DNA from: Acorus gramineus
Lineage: Eukaryota; Streptophyta; Magnoliopsida; Acorales; Acoraceae
Assembly: GCA_030737835.1 (NCBI GenBank)
Contig: JAUJYN010000041.1
Location: forward strand, 62,001 to 126,000
Direction: 5' to 3'
Length of the DNA stretch: 64,000 nucleotides
Position numbers and translations under genes: made by a program. Under the pieces are notes generated by a model, which saw only the letters and a program-made list of their open reading frames with translations, was not told the origin of the DNA and ran no database searches. Within the stretch, counting starts at the first letter, position 1. Each line of letters starts with the position of its first letter. Positions 1 to 10,458 of this stretch are shown piece by piece.

Positions 1-1525
1 AACTGAAAAACAAGTCCAAATATCTCTCTCTCTAATAATCTCCAACACAGCATATTCCAAAAGCATAATAAAGCTGTTCATGAGCCACTCCACAGTTACC
101 CATCCTACTCTCACCTAAACAGGAGATTTCCAGGTTCCATAAGACAATAACTAGTCTCTCCTTCTTGGGAGGAAAATGAGCAGTTGAACAACCAAAAATC
201 TGCCACATTATCTTTCATAAAAAAAGAGGGATAATTAATTCTAATGATTTTTAATCTCTCTAACTTTTTTAGCATATCAAGACACCCCCACGTTATCGGG
301 TTATATTTTTCCAAATCCTTTCAAACAACGTCATCCGTATGTGTAGGTTAGTTAACAATACACAGGGAATGGTTACCAATATGCGAGATCTAAAGTGTAC
401 ATAGAATACATAACGATGTACAAAATTAATATAACAATGTACAAAGGATGGATAACAATAAATAAGTTAACAATGTACAGAAGGTATTTCACAGGGTAAG
501 AAAAGGAAGAAAAAATAATGGCGGAAGGACCTAAAAAAAAAATGTAACCCTAATATAGGGTTGTTTAGATATGCTTAAAAAGTCTAGAAACCTAAAAAAA
601 CACTTCGAATTAATCCCCCCCCCCCCAACAAACAAACAAAAAACACATGTTGGTGGCATTTTTTATGGAGTAAAACAGAGAAGATCACTAACATCTAAGT
701 TAACCAGCATGGCAGAATTATGAATGCAGGATAAAGGTACTCCAAAATGATAGTCTTCAAATATGAAATTGAGATCTAGAGTGGGATCCCTGATGATAAT
801 TTTTGAAATGGAAGAGTGTGGTGCATAGAAATTTTTTTTAATTTCAGAGCTCAAAGCATAATTGGGCACTTGAAATATTCACACAAGAAACCATGAGTAT
901 AATGAAGAAGCAATTTGCAACAAAGTGTTTTCATTTCCAAAAGTTTTAATAGTTTTTGTTCACCTTTCTGGTTCATTATGGCATAATAGGGAACCTTGTG
1001 AATAATGAATATAATAATAAAGGAGAACCCAAGATCCAACATATGCATTAAGTCATATAACTCATATTGCTTCTAAACCTAAGTTGTGCTAAATGCTTTG
1101 CTTCCAACTGAGATAAAAATTATGGTCCTATAAACAAAAGTCTCCACTGCAATCAGTTAAGGGAAACCTTATTTTTTACTTCTCATCGAATATAGAAATA
1201 GGATCCATCAATCAGAATCCTTCTTGTGCATTTGTGATTTACAAAATTCAATGGCCCTTCATTTTCATCCAAAACTAATTTGCGATTAACCATATTTTAA
1301 CATCTATCCTCAAATGCACATTACAAAATAGATGTCGCCAGTGTGAATAAATATATGGAAAGAATGAAATGAATCAAATGATAGCACAACATGAAGCCAC
1401 GGAAAAAAGAATTTGGATGAATTATATTATGACGCAAATAAAAAATCATGTTTGCAGCATTTGTTTCTTCAAACAACAAAAAGAAAAAATATAAATTAAA
1501 AAAAAAGGGAACGCATAAGACATAC
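1..1525 (-). other. Intron 3 of the ROCK1-like gene, running off the window
   Basis: The third ROCK1-like exon ends at 1526 with a GT donor. No continuation of the transporter (the next expected exon begins with a Q-K/R-Q-S motif in the Arabidopsis protein) is readable on the minus strand down to base 1. The stretch is AT-rich with a C12 tract at 615-626 and no convincing coding segment, so it is read as intron; this is inference from absence. Confidence 0.6.
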
Positions 1526-3063
1526 CCTAGAATGAAGAAAGTGAAAAGAGCCGTGAAGAATAACTTTGTCTGGTTGAGTATAGAAAATGTTAGTGAATCA
1601 AGATTCTTGTAAGATATCTGTAACAAGCTGTTCTGCAATGCATATATAGCTGCGGGAAGCCCTGATGCAGTCAAAGATCCAAGCAAGGTCCACTCCTTGC
1701 ACAATCTCTTCAAGCTACCTTCTCTTGCAAGGAGTATCAAAGCACAGATGACCTAAAAATAAAATATGGGTGTCGCATGTTTAGAACAAAAGGAAACCAT
1801 TCAGTGAGGTGATGCTAAAATGTTAAATCATGGAATGACCTTGGCTACTTCACATGCCAGGACAGATGATGTCACAATGACCTCTCTCCTGCAGCATTAA
1901 CACAACAAAACAGAGTAGATGAGCTAAGACTGAAGCTACACTATAATGTTATGCTTAACATTGATTGGCATTAAAAGAAAAAGTATAAGTGCACATAAAT
2001 AACCACTTGTCTTCAGCGAATTATAATGGGCTTATGATCAAGGTATGATACTAATACAAAATATAATATTCTCAGCTCTCAGATCCCACTACATGAAGGC
2101 TCTAAAAGAAGCGGTGTGACTGGAGAGGCATTATAACCGTGTTTTACCACGTACACCCCTGAAGATGGAGTTTATAAAATGGTTGTGGAAAACCAAGTTT
2201 TGGTTAGTCAGTTAGCACCCCCCCCCCCCCCCCCTCTTTCCCGGGAAAAGGAGGTCAGGGGATCAAACCCGCGGCGGTGTTTTGTGAGGGTGGGTGGGGG
2301 GTGTCACCAATTTTCTATAAAGAAAAAGAAAACAGTTGTGCGATAATTCCATATCCTGCTTTGATGAATTTAGTCAAGAGACCCAATACACAAATAGAAT
2401 AATCGCGAATGCATCTCAAGAAAACATGGAAACCCGTAAAAAGAGCATAGAACTTCATCAGTCACCAATTTCTCTATTGTTGCCACGAAAATGTTCGAGG
2501 TGAAAAGCACCATCATTTAACACCAGAAGTTTACATTCCACACGAACAACAGACAGCACCACAAATGAAACCAGGAGCAAAAATTTAAAAATTAGTCAAA
2601 CACCCCCAATGCCTTCCACTGTAGAAAAAAATATCAAAATTGACTATCAAACGCAACACGATCTCGAGATCAAATCCCATCTATCAAAACCAATTCCCCA
2701 GATCACAAATGCATGCAATTTGAAGACCCCAACAAGTACAAATTTTGAATTCAGCCTCTCTGAAGCCAATAAATATGGATCAGCTATACAAAACATGAAT
2801 CAACAATAAAGAAGAAACGATTTTAGTGAACAAGACCCCAGATTGCGTATAGATTCAGCGAAGCAAACACATACATGCGTGCGTTTGTGTGTGAGAGGGG
2901 GGATGCGAATTTAAGAGTACCTGATGAAACGCTTGGAGAGAAGGGGTTGGGCTCCGTATTGGAGGGTCAGGAGAACCAGATAGACCCAGATCTTCGTCGA
3001 AGGGTTTCGGAGCTTCGGATTCGGGATCTTCTGCCTCTCCGCCTGGGCTGCCGAAGCGGCCAT
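1526..3063 (-). CDS. ROCK1: ROCK1-like ER nucleotide-sugar (UDP-GlcNAc/UDP-GalNAc) transporter, N-terminal exons only
   Basis: Exons read on the minus strand are 3063-2921, 1888-1840 and 1752-1526, giving 139 complete codons plus 2 nt, all with GT-AG borders. The start at 3063 gives MAASAAQAERQKIPNPK and then a first hydrophobic segment (IWVYLVLLTLQYGAQPLLSK). Exon 2 reads REVIVTSSVLACEVAK. Exon 3 holds the family signature GLPAAIYALQNSLLQISY followed by LDSLTFSILNQTKLFFTALF. This matches, nearly residue for residue, the N-terminal half of Arabidopsis ROCK1, an ER multi-spanning carrier of the CMP-sialic acid/UDP-sugar transporter family. ROCK1 moves UDP-GlcNAc and UDP-GalNAc into the ER lumen and affects cytokinin oxidase turnover. 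Roughly the C-terminal 55-60% of the protein lies left of the window. A paralogous CMP-sialic-acid-transporter-like protein is less likely. Confidence 0.9.
2240..2310 (+). repeat. tRNA-like SINE-type fragment in ROCK1 intron 1
   Basis: The segment GAGGTCAGGGGATCAAACCC resembles a Pol III box B and is followed by a G/T-rich tail. A second copy of the same block lies at about 36,020-36,075 in PAA1 intron 3 (GAGGTCAGGATTTAAGTCCC and a similar GT-rich tail). Two unlinked copies argue for a dispersed SINE-like repeat. No clear box A or target duplication was delimited. A C17 tract (2218-2234) precedes it. Confidence 0.35.
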
Positions 3064-3261
3064 TGTTGATGGAGAAGTTTCAAGAAAAAATAATGAAAAG
3101 AGAGCAGCTTTGGCCCTTTTTTTGGGTGTCTTCGCGTGGTCGATGTGATTGGACGGCTTGATTGGACACTGCAGATATTAAAAATTCGAATCCATTGAAG
3201 CTATTTGATGGGCCTCATATTTTACGAGTAGGTCTGACCACATGAATCCAAAATTGATTGA
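3064..3261. other. Upstream region of the ROCK1-like gene
   Basis: This is the presumed 5' UTR and promoter of the minus-strand transporter gene. No convincing TATA box or other cis-element was recognised; the stretch ends at a MITE. Confidence 0.4.
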
Positions 3262-3599
3262 GACCGTTTGATTCCACGTTTGGTACAGTTTTTATTTTTT
3301 AAAAAATTTAAAATTTAAAATCATATAATCAAACAGAAGCTTTATTCATAATTAGAAGTTGAATTTTTTTTAATTTTTTTTTTAAAATCGTGTTTTGAAA
3401 AGTTCAAAAATATTATTTTTTTTGTCGGAATCGATTTTTTAAATTGAAAAGTAATTTTCTATGTCAAACATCAACTGATTTGAAATATTGATTCTTAAAT
3501 TAAAAAAAAAACATCCTAATAAAAGTTAAGTCCAAAATCATCTTAAAAGGCAACTTTATTCTAAAAGCTACTTTGCAATATGTGTTTCTAAACGGACCC
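3262..3599. mobile_element. PIF/Tourist-like MITE, copy A (about 338 bp)
   Basis: This copy shares its whole length with 45284-45623: GAAAAGTTCAAAAA versus GAAAAGCTCAGAAA, the block GGAATCGATTTTTT, and AAAATCATCTTAAAA near the 3' end. It begins GACCGTTTG and ends CTAAACGGACCC, so the termini are inverted, and it is followed by TAA. The 5' flank is TGA rather than TAA, so this copy is decayed. No coding capacity. Confidence 0.6.
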
Positions 3600-3658
3600 T
3601 AAAACTTATTTGCCACATTATTATTGGTAAATTTTCATAATCGGCCCTTATTCTTTTA

Positions 3659-3927
3659 GCCCCCGTTTGCATTTAAAAATTTTTGATACGTGATTTGATG
3701 TGATAAGATATGATTTTTTTTAATATGATGGTGGGCCCCACTTATCAATGGGAATAGATAAACTGAGTATAGCTTATCCTAAGGGTTAATTAGAATTATT
3801 ATACTCTCTTACACTCATTTATACTAGCATAGTAATACCAAGCTATACTATGCAAACAAACAGCCATTTTTCCTATCCATTCTTACACCCCCATTATACT
3901 CCCTTAACCCATGATCCAAACGGGGGG
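3659..3927. mobile_element. Small TIR element with TTA target duplication (269 bp)
   Basis: The ends are GCCCCCGTTTGCAT and ATCCAAACGGGGGG, inverted repeats of about 14 bp with few mismatches, flanked on both sides by TTA (3656-3658 and 3928-3930). Short size, no ORF and a 3-bp TWA duplication fit a PIF/Harbinger-type MITE. Its interior is not similar to the copy at 3262-3599. Confidence 0.6.
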
Positions 3928-4440
3928 TTAATTCAATTTTGATCTCAGTCCAGTTTTTATTTTAAAATTGACCCTAGATCATTTTTTACAGGTCCAGTGA
4001 GATGATGGGGGTAAGCTTCATCAGCGCATCTATGTGGCGCAACGCTACAAAAATGCTTATTTATCACGTTTGTAGTGTAGCACACGTTTTTCTCGTAGGC
4101 ACGGGACGGTGCTTGCTTGCGGGTTTCGATCACTCAGTAAGGGTGACTGGTAACCAAATACGTCTTCCTAGAAATGTGCTTGGTCATCACATTTACATCA
4201 AGGATGTGATAAGTAATCATGTCTCTCGTAATTACTTATCACGCGGAGAGATCATTACTTATCACGTTTTCTTTGGAGACTTATGTTTGTTAAAAAAATT
4301 TGACAAATTATTGCACCTAAACCTAAATTTGTTCACATTGTTTTAGATCTGTCTTAGGATTGATAACTATTTTGTTACTCGTGTTTGGGATGTGGCATAA
4401 AGTTTTTTTGTCTTAGATAGTTATAGGATAATTTTCATAA

Positions 4441-4713
4441 GGGATTTTTAGTTTTAAGTCTCCACAAACCATCATATTTAGTGATCGATCCTTCCTTTCT
4501 TTGTATTTAGGTTTTAGTCCCCAGATTTAAATGATAGTTCTTTTTTAGTCCCTGAGAGGGATCTATCCATAAATTATTTAATTTACTTTTTAGTCCCTGT
4601 GAGGGATCTATCCATGAATTATCCTTTAAATCGGGGGACTAAAACCTAAATACGAAAAAGGGAGGGATTGATCACTAAATATGATGGTTTGTGGAGACTT
4701 AAAACTAAAAATC
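4441..4713. mobile_element. Foldback, Mutator-like MITE with 9-bp target duplication
   Basis: The left arm (4441 to about 4523) and right arm (about 4632 to 4713) are inverted copies over roughly 80 bp: TTTTTAGTTTTAAGTCTCCA pairs with the right-hand end, and TATTTAGGTTTTAGTCCCC pairs with GGGGGACTAAAACCTAAATA. The loop carries two tandem copies of a block beginning TTTTTAGTCCCTG and including GAGGGATCTATCCAT. Direct repeats TTTTCATAA flank it (4432-4440 and 4716-4724, a 2-bp offset on the right). A 9-bp duplication with long TIRs is the Mutator pattern. No ORF. Confidence 0.65.
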
Positions 4714-4784
4714 ATTTTTCATAATTAGTCCTCATTTTTTTATTTTAATTGTGAACCCAGACCAATTTTTATTGCAAGATTGGC

Positions 4785-4836
4785 TTTAAAGTCACTTTTG
4801 ACCGATCATGTTTAAAGTCACTTTTGACCGATCATG
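4785..4836. repeat. 26-bp unit, two perfect tandem copies
   Basis: The unit starts TTTAAAGTCACTTTTGACCG and is repeated head to tail at 4785-4810 and 4811-4836. No function evident. Confidence 0.9.
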
Positions 4837-5334
4837 TTTACATGGTGCGTTGACTTTTTTTATTCTTTACTCTACAAACATGATTATTCATCACATATGC
4901 AATGGAGACAACCCTTACACACAAGCAAGAGGCAGTGTCCACATGCGGGGGTTTTTTTTTTATACCCCTTAGTATGAGATACTCATAACCAAATACTCAC
5001 CACTGATACGTGTTTGGTTAATTATCACATTTCCGTGAGAGATATGACAAGTAATTACATTTCTAGAGATGTGAGTACTTATCACATCTCGCTTAGAGAC
5101 ATTTGTTTATCAAATTTTTTTGACTAACTGTAGCACCGGTCCAACCACAACAGTCTAAGAATCGAGCATTGTAATCGAAAACTGTGAAGGATGTCAGTCA
5201 TGATAAGATTTTATACATTTTTTAAATAATAAATAATTTAACTTATCAAACACGAAAAATAAAAACATTTGAAATTTAATAATAACACCTATTTGTAATT
5301 AATCTATTATGATTTTTACAATCATATGCGCTAT

Positions 5335-5919
5335 TAGGGATGACAACGGAGCGGGTTGGGACCGGTTTAGTCAATTTCAATCCTAAACCCGTTAATAAAA
5401 TTTTGTCTCAAACCCGTCTCAAACCTGTGACGGGTTTTATTATTCTGTCCCAAACCCATGACGGGTTTTATTATGCCATTCCAAATCCGTTCCAACGGGT
5501 TTTTAAAGAACCTAAAACCGTCTCATCCCATCTTATTTAGAAGGGTACGAATTTAAAAATTCCAATTTTTTTAATATTTTAAATATTTTTTATTCTTTTT
5601 TATATTAAAAATTAAATAATTATTTGTATCCGTTATATTATATAATATTACTTAATACATGCTTAAATATTTTATAAATAATAATAATATATGATATGCT
5701 AGTTTAATTTATCTATCATATCATTGGAAATGATATAAATGATTTAAAATGGGTATAACAGGGCGGGGCAGGTTTTGTATTTGAATCCCAAACCCGTCTC
5801 ATATCTTCATCCGGTTGGGACAGGTCGAGTTCAGTTTTGACATTTAAAGGACCAAACCCGTCCCAATAGGATCGGGTCGAGACGGGTTTCCTGTTTATCT
5901 CGTCCCACTGCCATCCCTA
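5335..5919. mobile_element. Non-autonomous hAT element (585 bp) with 8-bp target duplication
   Basis: The termini are TAGGGATGACAACGG and, inverted, TAGGGATGGCAGTGG. The flanks TGCGCTAT (5327-5334) and TGCACTAT (5920-5927) match at 7 of 8 positions, as expected for hAT. The sub-terminal regions are rich in CGGGTTT/AAACCCG motifs, the centre is AT-rich, and there is no transposase. Directly after it (5930 to about 6060) lies another GC-rich block of the same style, possibly an adjacent decayed copy. Confidence 0.7.
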
Positions 5920-6139
5920 TGCACTATTAAGAATCGGCAACGAGCCAGGCCGACCCGCTGAAACAGGGCCCATGCCCGGCCCTAGAACCGTGTCGGGGCG
6001 GCCCGGGACAAAATAACCAAACTCAGACCCTACCCACGGGCCCGGGTTCGGGATTCGGACTTGAAGAGGTGTTTTTATCTTTTAATTAAAACAATCGGTC
6101 GGTTAATCGAACTAGATAATCTATGGATCTTGAGCCGAA

Positions 6140-6575
6140 GCTCATGTTTGGTTCAAGAATTAAATTATTCTAAGATTTGTAACTATTTTAGTATATATAA
6201 CGATAAAATGATTTTGTGTGTAATTGTGTTTTGAATTATTCCCATTGGGAAACGTAATAATAAAGTTTTTGTTGTTTGGATAAAATATAAATAAAGTGTG
6301 GATAAAGATTTATAAAAGATAAAAAAATGATGACAGTTGATTTGACAATTGATTTATAAGAGATAATGACAGTTGATTTGACAGTGGGCCCACATATTTT
6401 CTTGGTTTGAATAACCTGGAATAACTTAATTCTAATGGGTGGATGGAATCCATATACCATTTTATACTAGTTAATTCTGACATACAAATTCTTATTTATT
6501 TTAGTTATCCAAACATCCATAATAAGATTATTCTAACTAATTCCAATTTATATCGAGTTTCTACCAAACATGGGC
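6140..6575. mobile_element. TIR MITE (436 bp)
   Basis: The ends are GCTCATGTTTGGTTCAAGAA and, inverted, GCCCATGTTTGGTAGAAACT, flanked by GAA on both sides (6137-6139, 6576-6578). AT-rich interior without coding potential. Superfamily uncertain (3-bp duplication: PIF-like or CACTA-derived). Confidence 0.55.
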
Positions 6576-7231
6576 GAAGAGTTTAACAGGGGGCAACGTG
6601 ATTATCCACCTTAGTAAAACCGTGGGGACTGATGGATGGATTCTGCATTTATTTGATGTGTGGTGCTTTTAAAAAAAGTTATTTTTCTTTTGTGTTTCAA
6701 TAAATTTTATCAAAGTAGGATGGCGGGGATAAAATTCAATAACCCAAATTTCGATAAAAAAAATTTCAAAAGTAATAGCATATATCTCAAAAATAACAGT
6801 ATGATATGTCATATTCTTTAATTAGATTAAAAATCATGTTAAAACTAGTTCATCGGATAATAACTCTTTTTGGTGTGGCAATAACAGGACCCTTGTGCTT
6901 AACACTTATTTAATCATCCCAGCCTTTTTTTTCATGATTTTTTCCCGATGGTTGATTGGAAATTTTTTTTATTAAGTCAGCAAATATATACGTTATTGAA
7001 CCGGCCGTTTTGAACATTTCAATCGGACATGCCATTCAAAACGCGTATGAAATTAAAATCAGTCCCACGAACAGTTATTTATGAGTTTATTATAAACTAA
7101 CTATTGTTTTTAAGTTCAATCTTTTATTATAATATATATCTTATTAGAAATTTTCTTATACATTCTGTTAAAGAATCCATATAATTCATTGAGATATATA
7201 TTTTATGTTTTATAAAACAGTGTTACTACCT
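6576..7231. other. AT-rich intergenic DNA
   Basis: Low-complexity AT-rich sequence; no gene, RNA gene or bounded repeat seen. Confidence 0.5.
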
Positions 7232-9940
7232 GAGCCCTAGAAATTAGACTCTATTGGTGAGCCCAATAGGTGGCACTCTCATGTTGGTTCTCTATTTGAT
7301 TTTTCCAAACCACAAAAATGACAATGACATGACTACCCTTCTAAGATTTTTAAAAATTAGCTCTAACTAACTAATATCACAATAAATGCTCGTAATGGAA
7401 TCCCAAAAAAGGAGAGATCATTAAATTATCTCCCCATCATTAATCCACATAACATAATCCCAAAAAAAGGGGGGGGGATCATTGAATCCTCTCCCCTGAT
7501 TGAACATATTCTAAAAAAAAATTAAAACGTAGGGTTTCCAAATTGGGTAAAACCATACGAACAAAAAAAAAACGACTATAAAGAATTCATATCATCTGAT
7601 TCTCTTCCCCAAACAGATCATCAACAATGGCGAAAAAAAATGTTAGATTTCTTGCTACAATCGAAACTTCACCGTCACAGTTTTTTTTTTTTTTGGGAGG
7701 ACGAAATATCTGGTTTTTAAAATTAAATATGAAACGATTCCCTTCCGTTTTTTGGTCTTGAATTTGAAATCCATTTGAAAAATTAGTGTTTCAGATAAGT
7801 GCATCTGAAATATAAAAAAAGATTGTGCAATTGTTTCATGATTCAGTGAAACAAAATCTGGTTGACTGAGCAATTAATAGTAGCCAAATGAAATGTTTGA
7901 AATATCATATGTATGTAGATCATGAATTATTATATTATCTTTGATAATTAACATGCATTGTTTGATGAATATATCTTATTTTTTTGTAAATAATCCATGT
8001 ATTTTAATCAACTATCTGAAAACCTGTTATCAAATAAATATGAATCTGAAGCAATTATGTAGCAATAGAGAACCCAATAGTCACATTACAAGCTATTAAC
8101 AAATAGCTATGAATCAGAATGTATTGTGTATTAAAAACTTCAATCTTATATTTTGGATTACTCAACTTTTTCTATAAATCCCTTGATGAAAATAGATTAA
8201 TGCTCTTGTAAAAATTGTATGTATCTGAATCAATTGTATCTGAAATTGTTATATAAAACATGGCTAAATCCTTTGGCTGTATTTGAAAAAACAAACATTT
8301 GATAGCATTTATTTGTGTGCAATCTGGCTGTTCATATGTATCTGAAATATAGATGGTATATATAGTTTTGATCTCTCTGATATTTGTTTAGAAACTCTTG
8401 ATTTCATTTTTAAGATACACATGTATCTTAATACACAAAAAGACAGTGTTTGTCCACTGTTCGTATAGAAAAGATAATTTCATGTGTATGATACTGTATT
8501 ATGCATTTTAACTGCATCTGGATGTTGTACAAATTATGCAAAAGCAAAAAAAGACAGAGTTGCTGAACAAAGAAGAAACTAGGCATACTATCTCGAGTAC
8601 AGATCTACAATGCACAAAATATTTGAAACATTTGCAACAATAGAGTTGAGTCAAAGGAATTCAGACATTCAGACAATCTCTTCTACATTTTGCTGATCAG
8701 CCACAACAAACTGGTTTTCACAAAACATGGATCATTGATGTCATCCAAATGAATTGAGTCTTCACATGTGTCCACAAAATCACCATCATTGTCTGGTGAA
8801 AAAAAAGAACATCAACCACATGTTATCAATTAAGATACAATCATGTATCTGAAAATCCAAATGAATAAATATAATCTACATGCTACTCAGAACTGCATAG
8901 AAAATTCATAAAAGGTCTTCAAAATGCCAACAATAAGCAATTACATATTAATCAGCTATATATTAATCAAATCCATAAAAATAAAAATAACAACCTTCAA
9001 AAAATGGGCTGAATTCAAATTCAGATACAGATGTATCTAGAATTTGAATTAACAAATACATATTCCATACAAGTGAATGTCCAGTGTATTTCAAAATCTT
9101 CAATCTGAATGAGTCGAATAATACTGATATAAAGCTAAAAAATATGATGAATGACACATTATGCATAATTATACACAAACACACAATCATAAACGATTGT
9201 ACAGATCATACTTGGTACACAACAATGCATGAAAATCAAGATACAGCCCATGTATCTGAATTTAAAATAAAATTCAGATTCAATTAATGTATATAATGAT
9301 TCAAAGTAATGACGAAAAATCAAAAAATGAAATAATGTATTCAGATCGAAAAAGTACTAGCCTGATTGGTTCTCCATTGTTTGCACCACAAACTGGTCAC
9401 AAATAAAACTAAATGAATCAAAATTCTTCTCTTCTCCACCGATCAAACTGAAACAAAAATAAAATTCACTGTTTGTTTTCAAATCCACCGATCCATCTGA
9501 ATTTGAAAACTAAAATATCGCAAAATCTTGTAATTTTTGGGAACCGAAAAACCTAACCTGGATGTATCAAATTCTGATTGCACCACAATCAGATCGCACA
9601 GAAGAATAAAATTGAGAATTCACCACGCATACACGGACCATATCTAAATAAAAAATGAAATTGACTTTTTTTTCTGTTCCTCTAATCTTTCAAATTGATT
9701 AATGTATTCAGTATACGCAATTTCTTCTAATTGAATCGCCCGATTGAATTAATTGTTTTCACAAAAAGAAATAACAACGAAATTATGGTTTCACCTCCAA
9801 TAATAAAGGGGACGGTTACGATACAGGGGATCGGTTACGATATATGGATTAAAAAGACGAATATAACATAAAAAGGTATTTTGGAGAATTCAATCTTGCC
9901 GTCTCATGGGGCTTGAGATGGAGTCTATCAATTGGGACCT
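7232..9940. mobile_element. Possible large non-autonomous TIR element (about 2.7 kb), tentative
   Basis: The left end GAGCCCTAGAAATTAGACTC and the right end, read inverted as TAGGTCCCAATTGATAGACT, show partial inverted similarity followed by a further GAGCCCA/AAGCCCC match. The interior has no transposase but repeats the motif ATGTATCTGAA or CATCTGAA in both orientations more than ten times (about 7800-9560). A duplicated AATCCCAAAAAA block lies near 7400-7470. No target duplication was found, so the bounds are soft. Mutator-like is one reading; plain diverged repeats is the other. Confidence 0.25.
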
Positions 9941-10458
9941 AAAAATCATTATTGTTTATAAAAATACTTATCTACATATTATTTTAAAAAAAATAGAAAA
10001 AATGTGTTGGGATGAAAAAGACACTTCTAACATTTTCCTAAAATAAAGAAAATATTATGCCACTTCTAACGTGCTATCATTTTTATTTTCAAAAATAAAA
10101 ATTAAAATATATTCTCTTCAAATAAACGTTAGAAGTATATATTTTTATAACATATAATCTTCAAATAAATGTATATATTTTTATGACTGGGGTTGTATTT
10201 GTTAAGGGAAAATGATGAAAAGTTAAAAAAAAATTATTTGGCCAATTATCAATTTATCATGATGTTTGTGCATGTGTAGTGTAAAATTATTCTTCATGTT
10301 TCCTCAAATTCTCATCTTCCCACGGTTCCTGCAAAATAAGGGAGAGAAAATGATGGAAAAGTTTTTTCTATTCTTTATTTGACTCAATCATTAAATTTTT
10401 CAATGGTAAATAAAAATTTTCAGCTTTCTTTATTTTTCTTTATTTTCTATGTACAAAC
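9941..10458. other. AT-rich intergenic DNA
   Basis: No gene or bounded repeat recognised. Confidence 0.5.

Larger units (their letters stand above)
4150..5130. repeat. Diverged direct repeat pair (4150-4310 and 4987-5130) with internal palindromes
   Basis: Both arms begin TAACCAAATAC and contain related blocks built from TAATTAC, ACTTATCAC and GAGAGAT, ending with GGAGACTTATG or TAGAGACATTTG and a T/A-rich stretch. Within the left arm GTGATAAGTAAT and ATTACTTATCAC form a hairpin. The two arms flank the foldback element at 4441-4713 and the 26-bp tandem repeat. They may be ends of one older element or two copies of a repeat; which is not resolved. Confidence 0.4.
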
